Origin: Clostridia bacterium
Lineage (GTDB): Bacteria > Bacillota_A > Clostridia > Christensenellales > Aristaeellaceae
DNA: 7,955 bases
Direction of reading: 5' to 3'
Assembly: GCA_017525805.1 (NCBI GenBank)
Contig: JAFXSH010000167.1
Location: 1-7,955, forward strand
Shown here: in pieces, positions 1 through 6,233 of the stretch
Position numbering within the stretch: the stretch's first letter is position 1
Layout of the letters: each line of letters begins with the position of its first letter
Made by a program: the position numbers and the translations under genes
The notes under the pieces: generated by a model
Database searches by the model: none
Seen by the model: only the letters and a program-made list of their open reading frames with translations
What the model was told of the DNA's origin: nothing

Positions 1-29
1 ATATTGAAGCGGGTGGTGAAAGCAAATGA
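1..29 (+). CDS. rplP: Ribosomal protein L16, C-terminal end only (partial)
   Basis: The open frame entering from the left edge reads IEAGGESK and stops at TGA 27-29. L16 is the gene normally found directly before rpmC in bacterial S10/spc clusters, and Gram-positive L16 proteins often end in a short Gly-Gly-Glu tail like this one. L16 is a large-subunit protein near the peptidyl-transferase centre and the A-site tRNA. Only eight codons and the stop are visible, so the call rests mainly on gene order plus the tail. Its stop overlaps the rpmC start in an ATGA arrangement (26-29), which suggests translational coupling. Confidence 0.72.
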
Positions 30-220
30 AGGCCAAGGAATTCGCAGCCATGAAGCCTGAGGAATTGACCGCGAAGATCGCCGAGCTCAAGGAAGAGCTC
101 TTCAACCTTCGTTTCCGGCTTGCCACCGGTCAGCTCGAAAACACCATGCAGATCGCTGCCGTGAAGCGCGATATCGCCCGTGCGATGACCGTGCAGACCC
201 AGCAGCAGCGCAAGGCGTGA
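26..220 (+). CDS. rpmC: 50S ribosomal protein L29
   Basis: This encodes 64 residues, the usual L29 length. L29 is an all-helical protein at the exit of the large-subunit peptide tunnel, where trigger factor and the signal recognition particle dock next to L23. The sequence shows the family pattern: an N-terminal E-L/K-E-L helix (about residues 4-25), the LFNLRF core (25-30), the conserved [11 protein letters not shown] turn (33-43), and a basic second helix containing VKRDIAR (46-52). The ATG overlaps the L16 stop. The only ribosome binding site is a weak GGTGGTGA stretch inside the end of rplP, so translation is probably coupled to L16. rpsQ follows after 28 bases. Confidence 0.97.
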   Translation: MKAKEFAAMKPEELTAKIAELKEELFNLRFRLATGQLENTMQIAAVKRDIARAMTVQTQQQRKA

Positions 221-233
221 CCGATAAGCCGTG

Positions 234-240
234 AAAGGAG
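234..240 (+). promoter_or_regulatory. Ribosome binding site that fixes the rpsQ start
   Basis: AAAGGAG lies 8 bases before the ATG at 249. A GTG at 231 is in frame but sits upstream of this site and would add only MKGVNT, so 249 is the better start. Confidence 0.85.
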
Positions 241-248
241 TCAATACC

Positions 249-509
249 ATGTCTGAAGTAAGAGGCATCCGCAAGACCCGCGTTGGCGTGGTCGTCAGCG
301 ATAAGATGGACAAGACCTGCGTGGTCAGCCTGTCCACCCGCGTGCGTCATCCCCTGTATGGCAAGTTCATCACCCGCACCAGCAAAATCAAGGTGCATGA
401 TGAAGAAAACGCCTGCGGCATCGGCGACACTGTGCGCGTTATGGAATGCCGTCCGCTGAGCAAGGATAAGCATTGGCGGCTGGTGGAAATCATCGAAAAG
501 GCCAAGTAA
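249..509 (+). CDS. rpsQ: 30S ribosomal protein S17
   Basis: This encodes 86 residues, typical for bacterial S17, a primary 16S rRNA binder with an OB-type beta barrel that acts early in assembly of the 5' domain. Family landmarks are [16 protein letters not shown] near residues 7-22, the [10 protein letters not shown] segment at about 31-40, the [15 protein letters not shown] loop, and the C-terminal [16 protein letters not shown] stretch. I chose ATG 249 over the in-frame GTG at 231 because the AAAGGAG site lies between them. Unusually for this operon, 119 bases separate it from rplN. Confidence 0.97.
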   Translation: MSEVRGIRKTRVGVVVSDKMDKTCVVSLSTRVRHPLYGKFITRTSKIKVHDEENACGIGDTVRVMECRPLSKDKHWRLVEIIEKAK

Positions 510-516
510 TTGGCGA

Positions 517-550
517 CGCTCATGCCGCGCTCGTTTAGGCGCGGAGAGCG
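517..550 (+). other. Stem-loop in the rpsQ-rplN spacer
   Basis: CGCTC (517-521) pairs with GAGCG (546-550). After an asymmetric internal loop (ATG on the left, A on the right), CCGCGC (525-530) pairs with GCGCGG (539-544), extendable by one T-G wobble. The apical loop is CGTTTA (532-537). The stem is GC-rich and should be stable in RNA. No U-tract follows. Confidence 0.65.
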
Positions 551-573
551 GATGAAGCAGTATCCGACCTCTC

Positions 574-597
574 ATGGGGGCATTGAGCACCCACCAT
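574..597 (+). other. Second possible stem-loop just upstream of the rplN ribosome binding site
   Basis: ATGGGGG (574-580) can pair with CCC (590-592) and CCAT (594-597), leaving A593 as a bulge and a 9-base loop. It ends 15 bases before the rplN ribosome binding site. It is weaker than the 517-550 hairpin and could be a chance fold. Confidence 0.35.
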
Positions 598-612
598 GAA
601 TGAGGAACCTAT

Positions 613-620
613 AAAGGAGG
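613..620 (+). promoter_or_regulatory. Ribosome binding site that fixes the rplN start
   Basis: AAAGGAGG lies 8 bases before ATG 629. It excludes the in-frame upstream ATG at 596, which has no ribosome binding site and would add an 11-residue non-family prefix. Confidence 0.9.
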
Positions 621-628
621 AAACCCCT

Positions 629-997
629 ATGATTCAGCCGCAAACGCGACTCAAGGTAGCCGATAACTCCGGCGCCAAGGAAATCATGTGCATCCGCGTG
701 CTGGGTGGGTCCTTCCGGCGTACCGGCTCCATCGGCGATGTGATCGTCGCCAGCGTGAAGACCGCTACCCCCGGTGGCCAGGTGAAGAAGGGCGACGTGG
801 TGAAAGCCGTTATCGTCCGCGTTCATCAGCCCCAGCGCCGCCCCGACGGCAGCTACATCAAGTTCGATGACAACGCCGCCGTCATCATCGGCAACGACAA
901 AATGCCCCGCGGCACCCGCATCTTTGGGCCGGTGGCCCGCGAGCTGCGCGAGAAGGACTACATGAAGATCGTGTCCCTCGCCCCCGAAGTGCTGTAA
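629..997 (+). CDS. rplN: 50S ribosomal protein L14
   Basis: This encodes 122 residues, exactly the standard bacterial L14 length. L14 binds 23S rRNA and L19 at the subunit interface, forms inter-subunit bridges, and is the docking site of the ribosome silencing factor RsfS. The family core is plain: [18 protein letters not shown] at residues 1-18, the [19 protein letters not shown] region in the middle, the DDNAAVII strand, and the C-terminal [13 protein letters not shown] signature. Start 629 gives the canonical N-terminus. The stop codon TAA (995-997) is also the first part of the rplX ribosome binding site (TAAGGAGG), which ties the two genes together. Confidence 0.98.
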   Translation: MIQPQTRLKVADNSGAKEIMCIRVLGGSFRRTGSIGDVIVASVKTATPGGQVKKGDVVKAVIVRVHQPQRRPDGSYIKFDDNAAVIIGNDKMPRGTRIFGPVARELREKDYMKIVSLAPEVL

Positions 998-1010
998 GGA
1001 GGACAATGAA

Positions 1011-1346
1011 ATGTTTGTAAAATCCAAGGATCAGGTCGTTGTCATCTCCGGCAAAGACAAGGGAACCAAGGGCAAGGTCGTCACCGCGTCCCCCAAGACC
1101 GGTAAGGTCGTTGTGGAAGGCGTGGCCATGGTGACCAAGCACCAGAAATCCCGTCAGCAGGGCCAGCCCGGCGGCATCATCAAGAAGGAAGCCTTCATTG
1201 ATGCCAGCAACGTGATGGTCATCTGCCCCAAGTGCGGCAAAGCCACCCGCATCGCCCACAAGACTGTGGAAGTGACCGGCAAGGATGGCAAAACCGAGAA
1301 GAAGAACGTCCGCATCTGCAAAAAGTGCGGCGCCGAAATCGACTGA
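1011..1346 (+). CDS. rplX: 50S ribosomal protein L24, zinc-ribbon type
   Basis: This encodes 111 residues. L24 is an assembly initiator that binds the 5' end of 23S rRNA and lies near the tunnel exit. Residues 1-40 form the KOW domain, including VVVISGKDKGTKGKV; the GGIIKKEAFIDASNVM region follows. The C-terminal part carries two CxxC pairs (Cys72/Cys75 and Cys103/Cys106), predicted to bind one zinc. Bacillus subtilis L24, as I recall it, lacks these cysteines, so this is the cysteine-containing (C+) form. The linker between the pairs is Lys/Gly-rich and makes the protein a few residues longer than many homologues. TAAGGAGG at 995-1002 precedes the ATG by 8 bases. Confidence 0.98.
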   Translation: MFVKSKDQVVVISGKDKGTKGKVVTASPKTGKVVVEGVAMVTKHQKSRQQGQPGGIIKKEAFIDASNVMVICPKCGKATRIAHKTVEVTGKDGKTEKKNVRICKKCGAEID

Positions 1347-1364
1347 TAAGGAGGACACAGGAAA

Positions 1365-1910
1365 ATGGCTACCCGTATCAAGGAAAAGTACCTGGCCGAA
1401 GCTGTGCCTGCCTTGCAGCAGAAGTTCGGCTATAAGAACGTCATGGAAATCCCCCGGCTGGAAAAGGTCATCATCAACATGGGCCTGGGCGACTGCAAAG
1501 ATAACGCGAAAGCCCTGGAATCCGCCGTTGCTGAACTGACCCAGATCGCCGGTCAGAAGCCCCTCGTCACCAAGGCCAAGAAGAGCGTTGCTAACTTCAA
1601 GCTCCGTCAGGGCATGAACGTTGGCGCGAAGGTCACCCTTCGCGGCGCCCGCATGGAAGAGTTCATGGATAAGCTGGTCAACATCGCCCTGCCCCGCGTT
1701 CGCGACTTCCGCGGCGTGAGCACCAAGGCTTTCGATGGCCGCGGCAACTACGCCCTGGGCATCAAGGAACAGCTGATCTTCCCTGAAATCGACTACGATA
1801 AGGTGGAAAAGATCCGCGGCATGGAAATGATTTTCGTCACCACCGCCAAGACCGACGAAGAGGCCAAGGAGCTGCTGCGGCTGCTGGGCATGCCCTTTGC
1901 GGCGCAGTAA
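1365..1910 (+). CDS. rplE: 50S ribosomal protein L5
   Basis: This encodes 181 residues, close to the family norm of about 180. L5 carries 5S rRNA into the central protuberance with L18 and contacts P-site tRNA. Recognisable blocks are [14 protein letters not shown] (about 28-41), ITQ-like [24 protein letters not shown] (about 53-76), the [14 protein letters not shown] strand-helix, [11 protein letters not shown], and the [14 protein letters not shown] block followed by the C-terminal [21 protein letters not shown] segment. TAAGGAGG (1347-1354) sits 10 bases before the ATG. In E. coli the S8 repressor binds mRNA near the start of this gene; I could not recognise a matching site here by eye. 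Confidence 0.98.
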   Translation: MATRIKEKYLAEAVPALQQKFGYKNVMEIPRLEKVIINMGLGDCKDNAKALESAVAELTQIAGQKPLVTKAKKSVANFKLRQGMNVGAKVTLRGARMEEFMDKLVNIALPRVRDFRGVSTKAFDGRGNYALGIKEQLIFPEIDYDKVEKIRGMEMIFVTTAKTDEEAKELLRLLGMPFAAQ

Positions 1911-1925
1911 GGGAGGAAGAGTAAA

Positions 1926-2111
1926 ATGGCAAAAACCAGCATGAAGATCCGTCAGGCGCGGCCTGCCAAGTTCTCTACCCGCGCTTACACCCGCTGCCGT
2001 CTGTGCGGCCGGCCTCACTCCGTCCTCCGCCGGTATGGCATCTGCCGTATCTGCTTCCGCGAATTGGCTTATAAGGGCCAGATCCCCGGCGTGCGCAAAG
2101 CGAGCTGGTAA
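1926..2111 (+). CDS. rpsN: 30S ribosomal protein S14, short zinc-binding form (type Z)
   Basis: This encodes 61 residues, the length of the zinc-dependent S14 paralogue; zinc-free S14 proteins are about 90-100 residues. Two CxxC pairs (Cys24/Cys27 and Cys40/Cys43) form the zinc knuckle. The flanking [16 protein letters not shown] and the C-terminal [11 protein letters not shown] are the strongest family signatures. S14 binds the 3' major domain of 16S rRNA in the small-subunit head, near S3 and S10. GGGAGGA (1911-1917) lies 8 bases before the ATG. No zinc-independent copy is seen in this window. Confidence 0.99.
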   Translation: MAKTSMKIRQARPAKFSTRAYTRCRLCGRPHSVLRRYGICRICFRELAYKGQIPGVRKASW

Positions 2112-2129
2112 GTGTAAGGAGGTAAAATC

Positions 2130-2528
2130 ATGGTTGTCAATGATCCCATTGCCGATATGCTCACCCGCATCCGCAACGCGCAGATCGCCCGCCACGACAG
2201 CGTGGTGATCCCCGCCAGCAACATCAAGAAGGCCATCGCCAAGATCCTTCTGGACGAGGGTTACATTAAGTCGGTTGAAAACATCGCGGACGGCCTGCAG
2301 GGCAGCATCAAGATCGGCCTGAAGTATCTTGAAAAGAAGCAGCCCGTTATCGTGGGCCTCAAGCGCATCTCCAAGCCCGGCCTGCGGGTGTACGCCACCT
2401 GCGAAGAACTGCCCAAGGTTCTGGGCGGCCTGGGCATCGCCATCGTTTCCACTTCCAAGGGCCTGATGACCGATAAGCAGGCGCGGAAGGAAAACATGGG
2501 CGGCGAAGTGCTCTGCTACATCTGGTAA
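2130..2528 (+). CDS. rpsH: 30S ribosomal protein S8
   Basis: This encodes 132 residues, the usual S8 length. S8 binds helix 21 of 16S rRNA in the central domain and, in Gammaproteobacteria, also represses the spc operon by binding its mRNA. Landmarks are the N-terminal [14 protein letters not shown] (residues 5-18), the helix with [17 protein letters not shown], the [10 protein letters not shown] segment, and the C-terminal [13 protein letters not shown] (107-119) ending in [11 protein letters not shown]. The STSKG loop is the rRNA-contact hallmark. TAAGGAGGT (2115-2123) is a near-perfect ribosome binding site. Whether S8 autoregulates in this organism cannot be told from the sequence. Confidence 0.98.
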   Translation: MVVNDPIADMLTRIRNAQIARHDSVVIPASNIKKAIAKILLDEGYIKSVENIADGLQGSIKIGLKYLEKKQPVIVGLKRISKPGLRVYATCEELPKVLGGLGIAIVSTSKGLMTDKQARKENMGGEVLCYIW

Positions 2529-2554
2529 TCGAAATCGTCAGGAGGTAAAAGACT

Positions 2555-3103
2555 ATGTCTCGTATCGGAAGGCTCCCGATTGCCGTTCCCGCGGGCGTGA
2601 CGGTTACCATCGATGATAACAATCTGGTGACCGTAAAAGGCCCCAAGGGCACGCTTTCCCAGCAGATCAATCCCGATATCAGCGTCAAGCTGGAAAACAA
2701 TGAAATCAAGGTTGCCCGTCCCAGCGACGATAAGCAGCACCGCGCCTGGCACGGCCTGTACCGCGCCCTGATCCATAACATGGTGGTGGGCGTCACCGAG
2801 GGCTTCTCCAAGACCCTGGAAATGGTGGGTACCGGTTACCGCGCCGCCGCTGAAAACAACGGCAAAACGCTGAACATCGCCATCGGCTTCTCTCATCCCG
2901 TGATCCTGGAAGCCGAAGAAAATATCAGCTATGAAACGCCCGTGCAGACCAAGATCGTGGTCAAGGGCATCGATAAGCAGCAGGTCGGCCGCATTGCCGC
3001 CGATATCCGCGCCATCCGTAAGCCGGAACCCTACCTGGGCAAGGGCATCAAGTACGAAGGCGAGCATATCCGCCGCAAGGAAGGCAAGGCCGGTAAGAAG
3101 TAA
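2555..3103 (+). CDS. rplF: 50S ribosomal protein L6
   Basis: This encodes 182 residues, close to the family norm of about 178-180. L6 has two tandem copies of the same alpha/beta fold and binds 23S rRNA near the sarcin-ricin loop, the factor-binding region. It begins [15 protein letters not shown], followed by the VKGPKGTLS block (about 29-37), the [19 protein letters not shown] helix at the end of the first repeat, and the second repeat with [23 protein letters not shown]. The C-terminus has the L6 signature [25 protein letters not shown] tail. AGGAGGT (2540-2546) lies 8 bases before the ATG, and rplR follows after 18 bases. Confidence 0.98.
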   Translation: MSRIGRLPIAVPAGVTVTIDDNNLVTVKGPKGTLSQQINPDISVKLENNEIKVARPSDDKQHRAWHGLYRALIHNMVVGVTEGFSKTLEMVGTGYRAAAENNGKTLNIAIGFSHPVILEAEENISYETPVQTKIVVKGIDKQQVGRIAADIRAIRKPEPYLGKGIKYEGEHIRRKEGKAGKK

Positions 3104-3121
3104 GAAAGGGAGTGAACGCAA

Positions 3122-3490
3122 ATGTTCCATAAGCGCGACCGTAATGAAGTGCGCGTGATCCGTCACGCCCGCGTCCGCAAAAAGATCAGCGGCACCCCCG
3201 AAATGCCGCGCCTGTGCGTGTACCGCAGCAATAAGAGCATTTATGCGCAGGTCATCGACGATACCAAGGGCGTGACCCTGGTATCCGCCTCCACCCTGGA
3301 CCCCGCCATCAAGGGCCAGTTGGACGACAAGAGCAAGACCGGCGCTTCCGAGCTGGTGGGCAAGCTGGTAGCCGAGCGCGCCATCGCCGCCGGCATCAAG
3401 GATGTCGTGTTCGACCGCGGCGGCTATCTGTACACCGGCCGTGTGGCCGCTCTGGCCGCAGCCGCCCGTGAAGCCGGGCTGAACTTCTAA
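3122..3490 (+). CDS. rplR: 50S ribosomal protein L18
   Basis: This encodes 122 residues, matching Gram-positive L18. L18 binds 5S rRNA with L5 and L25 in the central protuberance. The basic N-terminal arm ([21 protein letters not shown]) is the 5S-binding extension. It is followed by [19 protein letters not shown], the VSASTLD strand, and the C-terminal core in which [29 protein letters not shown] is diagnostic. AAAGGGAG at 3105-3112 serves as ribosome binding site. rpsE begins 17 bases later. Confidence 0.98.
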   Translation: MFHKRDRNEVRVIRHARVRKKISGTPEMPRLCVYRSNKSIYAQVIDDTKGVTLVSASTLDPAIKGQLDDKSKTGASELVGKLVAERAIAAGIKDVVFDRGGYLYTGRVAALAAAAREAGLNF

Positions 3491-3507
3491 GGGGAGGAAA
3501 AGAGCAA

Positions 3508-4092
3508 ATGCCTATGAATGAAAACGATCGTCAGAACGACCGTCAGAACGATCGGCAGGATCGCCCCTTCGAGCGCCGTGACCGTCGGGAACGCCGGGAT
3601 CGGGAAGAGCCCGTCAGCGAATGGAAAGAACGCCTGGTGGCCCTGAACCGCGTAACCAAGGTTGTTAAGGGCGGTAAGAATTTCCGCTTCGCCGCGCTGG
3701 TCGTGGTCGGAAACGAAAAGGGCCAGGTCGGCGCCGCTATCGGCAAGGCCAAGGAAGTGCCCGAAGCCATCCGCAAGGCCAAGGAAGCCGCCATGAAGCA
3801 TCTGGTCACCGTGCCCTTTGAAGGCACCACCATCCCCCATGCCATCGACGGCCTGTACGGCACCGCCAAAGTGGTGCTGCTGCCCGCTGAAGAAGGTGCT
3901 GGCGTTATCGCCGGCGGCGGCGCCCGCGCCGTGCTGGAGCTGGCCGGTGTGAAGGACATCCGCACCAAGACCTTCGGCACCAACAACCGCATCAACACCG
4001 TGAAAGCCACCCTGGAAGGCCTCAAAGGCCTGCGCAACGCCGAAACCGTTGCCAAGATGCGCGGCAAAGCGGTGGAAGATATCTTAGGCTAA
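3508..4092 (+). CDS. rpsE: 30S ribosomal protein S5 with an extra charged N-terminal arm
   Basis: This encodes 194 residues, against about 166 in Bacillus subtilis. S5 lies on the back of the small subunit near the mRNA entry tunnel and affects decoding accuracy. From about residue 38 the protein is ordinary: [30 protein letters not shown] is the double-stranded-RNA-binding-like N-domain (about 39-105), and the C-domain carries [35 protein letters not shown] and a [11 protein letters not shown] end. The first ~35 residues are extra: three NDRQ repeats (residues 6-17) and then an Arg/Asp/Glu-rich stretch. GGGGAGG (3491-3497) sits 10 bases before ATG 3508 but 16 before the second ATG at 3514, so 3508 is preferred. 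Either start keeps the extension. Confidence 0.97.
   Translation: MPMNENDRQNDRQNDRQDRPFERRDRRERRDREEPVSEWKERLVALNRVTKVVKGGKNFRFAALVVVGNEKGQVGAAIGKAKEVPEAIRKAKEAAMKHLVTVPFEGTTIPHAIDGLYGTAKVVLLPAEEGAGVIAGGGARAVLELAGVKDIRTKTFGTNNRINTVKATLEGLKGLRNAETVAKMRGKAVEDILG
3523..3558 (+). repeat. Three in-frame 12-base tandem repeats in the 5' end of rpsE
   Basis: The units AACGATCGTCAG (3523-3534), AACGACCGTCAG (3535-3546) and AACGATCGGCAG (3547-3558) each encode Asn-Asp-Arg-Gln, and a fourth partial unit begins GATCGC. The units differ at single positions that do not change the amino acid. This fits growth by duplication or slippage followed by selection to keep the peptide, though three units are few. 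Confidence 0.85.
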
Positions 4093-4107
4093 GGAGGAAA
4101 TGGAACA

Positions 4108-4290
4108 ATGAAGCTGAAAATCACGCTGACCAAATCCCCCATCGCCGCCCTTCAGGTGCATAAGGACACCGTAGCCGCCCTGGGCCTGCGCAAAGTGGGC
4201 ATGACGGTGGTCAAGGAAGACAATCCCTGCATCCGTGGCCAGATCTTCCGCGTGAAGCACATGGTCAAGGTAGAGGAAGTAAACGAATAA
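4108..4290 (+). CDS. rpmD: 50S ribosomal protein L30
   Basis: This encodes 60 residues, standard for bacterial L30, a small alpha/beta protein that binds 23S rRNA and is missing from some bacterial lineages. Family features are the N-terminal strand [13 protein letters not shown], the [22 protein letters not shown] segment (helix, then the conserved Asn-Pro turn), and the closing strand [11 protein letters not shown]. The stop codon TAA of rpsE (4090-4092) forms the first part of its TAAGGAGG ribosome binding site, 10 bases before the ATG. rplO follows after 17 bases. Confidence 0.98.
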   Translation: MKLKITLTKSPIAALQVHKDTVAALGLRKVGMTVVKEDNPCIRGQIFRVKHMVKVEEVNE

Positions 4291-4307
4291 TAAGGGAGGG
4301 ACCCCCC

Positions 4308-4748
4308 ATGAAATTGCATGAGTTGCAGCCGGCCATCGGCTCGACGACTGCCCCGAAGCGTCTCGGACGAGGCGTAGGCTCTCAGCTGGGCAAAACCTCC
4401 GGTAAAGGCCACAAGGGCGCCAAGGCGCGCTCCGGCGGCGGCAAGCGGCCCGGATTTGAAGGCGGCCAGATGCCTTTGACCCGCCGCATCCCCAAACGCG
4501 GCTTTACCAATATCTTCGCCAAGGAATACGCCACTGTGAACGTGTCCGCCCTCAACGTGTTTGAGGATGGCACCGTCATCACCAACGAAGCGCTGGTCGA
4601 AGCGGGCCTGATCAAAAAGGTGCTGGACGGCGTGAAGGTGCTGGGCGGCGGCGAACTGACCAAGAAGCTCACCGTGTCCGTGGACAAGGTGACCGACTCT
4701 GCGAAGCAGAAGATCGAAGCGATCGGCGGGAAAGTTGAGGTGAAGTAA
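4308..4748 (+). CDS. rplO: 50S ribosomal protein L15
   Basis: This encodes 146 residues, the usual L15 length. L15 has a long Gly/Arg/Lys-rich N-terminal arm that threads into 23S rRNA and a small globular C-domain; it joins in late assembly. The arm is clear: [12 protein letters not shown], then [20 protein letters not shown] and the [22 protein letters not shown] block (about residues 45-66). The C-domain carries [24 protein letters not shown] and ends with the [11 protein letters not shown] strand. AAGGGAGGG (4292-4300) is the ribosome binding site. The last codons also contain the GAGGTGA ribosome binding site of secY. Confidence 0.98.
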   Translation: MKLHELQPAIGSTTAPKRLGRGVGSQLGKTSGKGHKGAKARSGGGKRPGFEGGQMPLTRRIPKRGFTNIFAKEYATVNVSALNVFEDGTVITNEALVEAGLIKKVLDGVKVLGGGELTKKLTVSVDKVTDSAKQKIEAIGGKVEVK

Positions 4749-4750
4749 CG

Positions 4751-6016
4751 ATGTGGGAGACCCTGCGTAACGTTTGGCGGGTTCCTGAGCTCCGGAAAAA
4801 GGTGCTCTACACGTTCTTCATGCTGCTGATCTATCGCCTGGTCAGCGTCATCCCCGCGCCCGGTATCGACGTGGCTACCGTTCAGAGCGCCATGAGCCAG
4901 TATGACATGCTGGGTCTGGTGAACATGATGACCGGTAACTCCTTCTCCCAGATGACCATCATGGCCATGGGTATTTCTCCCTACATCAACGCCAGCATCA
5001 TTATGCAGCTGCTCACCATCGCCATTCCGGCTTTGGAGCGGCTGCAGAAGGACGGCGGCGAAGAGGGCAAGCAGAAGATCAACAAGATTACCCGTTACGT
5101 CACCGTGGGCTTGGCCGCCCTGCAGGCTATCGGCATCATCGCCGGCCTGGGCGCGATCAAGGCATCCTATAAGAATGTTTTCGGTTATCTCACCATCGGC
5201 ATCATCATGGCTGGCGGCACCGCTCTGGCGATGTGGATCGGTGAAAGGATCACCAAGAACGGTATCGGCAACGGTATCTCCCTGCTGATCTTCGCTGGTA
5301 TCATCTCCAACCTGTTCAACGGCATCATGTCCACTACCATCGGTATCTTCAATGGTACCGCGACTGTGGGCAACCTGACCGTGATCCTGCTGACCACCGT
5401 GATCATCCTGGTGATCGTCACCTTCGTGGATATGGCTGAACGCCGCATCCCGGTCATGTACGCCAAGCGCGTGGTGGGCCGGAAAATGTACGGCGGCCAG
5501 AGCACCCATATCCCGCTGAAGCTGCTGAGCGTCGGCGTGCTGCCCCTGATCTTCGCCTATTCCTTCATGGCGTTCCCGGGCACCATCTTCGCCATGTTCG
5601 GCACCAACAGCGGCGCGTACAAGTGGTGGAGCACCTACATGAACCAGACCAGCTTCTGGTACATGCTGGTGTGCGCCCTGTTGATCATCGCGTTTAGCTA
5701 CTTCTACACCTCCATCACCTTCAATCCTGAGGATATCGCCAAGAATATCCAGCAGCAGGGCGGTCATATCCCCGGTATCCGTACCGGCAGCAAGACCGTG
5801 GAATTCCTCAAGCGGACTTCTAACCGCCTGACCCTGTTCGCCGCCCTGTTCCTGGCCATCCTGTCCACCATCCCCTCCGTGCTGACGGTGTGGCAGCAGG
5901 TATCGATCCCCTTCGGCGCGTCTTCTATCCTGATCGCCGTGAGCGTGGCCATCGAAACCGTGCGCCAGGTGGAGAGCCAGCTGGTGATGCGCAACTACAA
6001 AGGCTTCCTGGGCTGA
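4751..6016 (+). CDS. secY: Protein translocase channel subunit SecY
   Basis: This encodes 421 residues, within the usual 420-440. SecY is the ten-helix membrane pore that, with SecE and SecG, passes proteins out of the cell or into the membrane, driven by SecA or the ribosome. Visible features are the cytoplasmic N-terminus and first helix (about 14-36), the plug-region sequence PAPGIDVA, helix 2b with MGISPYINASIIMQLL, the WIGERITKNGIGNGISLLIFAGI helix segment, and the cytoplasmic loop ERRIPVMYAKRVVGRKMYGGQSTHIPLK, whose basic residues contact SecA and ribosomes. The C-terminal cytoplasmic loop is QQQGGHIPGIRTGSKTVEFL, and the tail is VESQLVMRNYKGFLG. The ATG is 2 bases after the rplO stop, and its GAGGTGA site (4737-4743) lies inside rplO, so translation is likely coupled to L15. 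Confidence 0.99.
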   Translation: MWETLRNVWRVPELRKKVLYTFFMLLIYRLVSVIPAPGIDVATVQSAMSQYDMLGLVNMMTGNSFSQMTIMAMGISPYINASIIMQLLTIAIPALERLQKDGGEEGKQKINKITRYVTVGLAALQAIGIIAGLGAIKASYKNVFGYLTIGIIMAGGTALAMWIGERITKNGIGNGISLLIFAGIISNLFNGIMSTTIGIFNGTATVGNLTVILLTTVIILVIVTFVDMAERRIPVMYAKRVVGRKMYGGQSTHIPLKLLSVGVLPLIFAYSFMAFPGTIFAMFGTNSGAYKWWSTYMNQTSFWYMLVCALLIIAFSYFYTSITFNPEDIAKNIQQQGGHIPGIRTGSKTVEFLKRTSNRLTLFAALFLAILSTIPSVLTVWQQVSIPFGASSILIAVSVAIETVRQVESQLVMRNYKGFLG

Positions 6017-6042
6017 TTAAAAAATCGATCCAAGGAATGTGC

Positions 6043-6091
6043 GGAATGTCCCCCGGAAGGAACTAAAACGTTCCTTCCGGGACGGCATTCC
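6043..6091 (+). terminator. Strong stem-loop after secY, possible weak terminator or attenuator
   Basis: A 12-bp perfect stem pairs 6052-6063 with 6070-6081 around a 6-base loop (TAAAAC). A further 6-bp stem pairs GGAATG (6043-6048) with CATTCC (6086-6091), with two possible C-G pairs in between. The hairpin starts 26 bases after the secY stop. The tail 6094-6103 (TCTTGTGTCT) is T-rich but not a clean T-run, so full termination is unlikely. Partial termination that lowers adk/map transcription, or mRNA 3'-end protection, would both fit. Confidence 0.5.
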
Positions 6092-6192
6092 AATCTTGTG
6101 TCTAAAGACGAATCATTTTCTGATGACTGGCGAAACCGTTAACGAAGAGCTAAAGAGATTCATTTCCAAGCGGCTTTCTGGGAAGGGGGCCC

Positions 6193-6233
6193 GGGGGAAA
6201 CCTCTCTTTGGCCTCCAAAGAGAGGTTTCCCCC
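6193..6233 (+). repeat. Perfect 19-bp inverted repeat upstream of adk
   Basis: Bases 6193-6211 are exactly complementary to 6215-6233 around a 3-base loop (CCT). A short outer pairing, TTTCTG (6175-6180) with CAGAAA (6233-6238), extends the stem but shares C6233 and leaves 12 unpaired bases (6181-6192) on the left arm only. No T-run follows on either strand, so it is not a classic terminator. It ends 14 bases before the adk ribosome binding site. A dispersed palindromic element (REP- or MITE-like) or an mRNA stability or processing hairpin is possible. Its copy number cannot be seen from one window. Confidence 0.75.

Larger units (their letters stand above)
510..628 (+). other. Structured spacer between rpsQ and rplN
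   Basis: The 119 bases here contrast with spacers of about 13-28 bases between the other ribosomal-protein genes of this window. The spacer contains two potential stem-loops (517-550 and 574-597) and, at its right end, the strong rplN ribosome binding site. There is no T-run after either stem, so neither looks like a normal intrinsic terminator. A 25-codon open frame (522-599) also lies here, but no good ribosome binding site precedes it. I see no clear promoter hexamers. A leader-type control element or an mRNA processing site is possible, but that is inference from structure and position. Confidence 0.5.

Noticed and set aside
231..248. In-frame GTG at 231 as the rpsQ start
   Set aside because: The AAAGGAG site at 234-240 lies downstream of this GTG and fits ATG 249, which gives the family N-terminus and length.
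596..628. In-frame ATG at 596 as the rplN start
   Set aside because: No ribosome binding site precedes it, the added 11 residues are not L14-like, and AAAGGAGG at 613-620 points to ATG 629 with the exact 122-residue family length.
1340..1380. S8 autoregulatory mRNA site near the rplE start
   Set aside because: The mechanism is established in E. coli, but I could not find a convincing helix-21-like fold here by eye, so I do not claim it.
885..2195. Long minus-strand open frame (436 codons) opposite rplN-rpsH
   Set aside because: It is antisense to five certain ribosomal genes with unmistakable protein families. GC-rich coding DNA often leaves the opposite strand open, and the predicted peptide is low-complexity and not family-like.
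4382..5767. Long minus-strand open frame (461 codons) opposite rplO and secY
   Set aside because: It is the same antisense effect; the His/Asp-rich peptide reflects the codon use of secY on the other strand.
6019..6024. A6 run after secY as a minus-strand T-run making the 6043-6091 hairpin bidirectional
   Set aside because: The run is about 18 bases from the stem and there is no minus-strand gene here to terminate.
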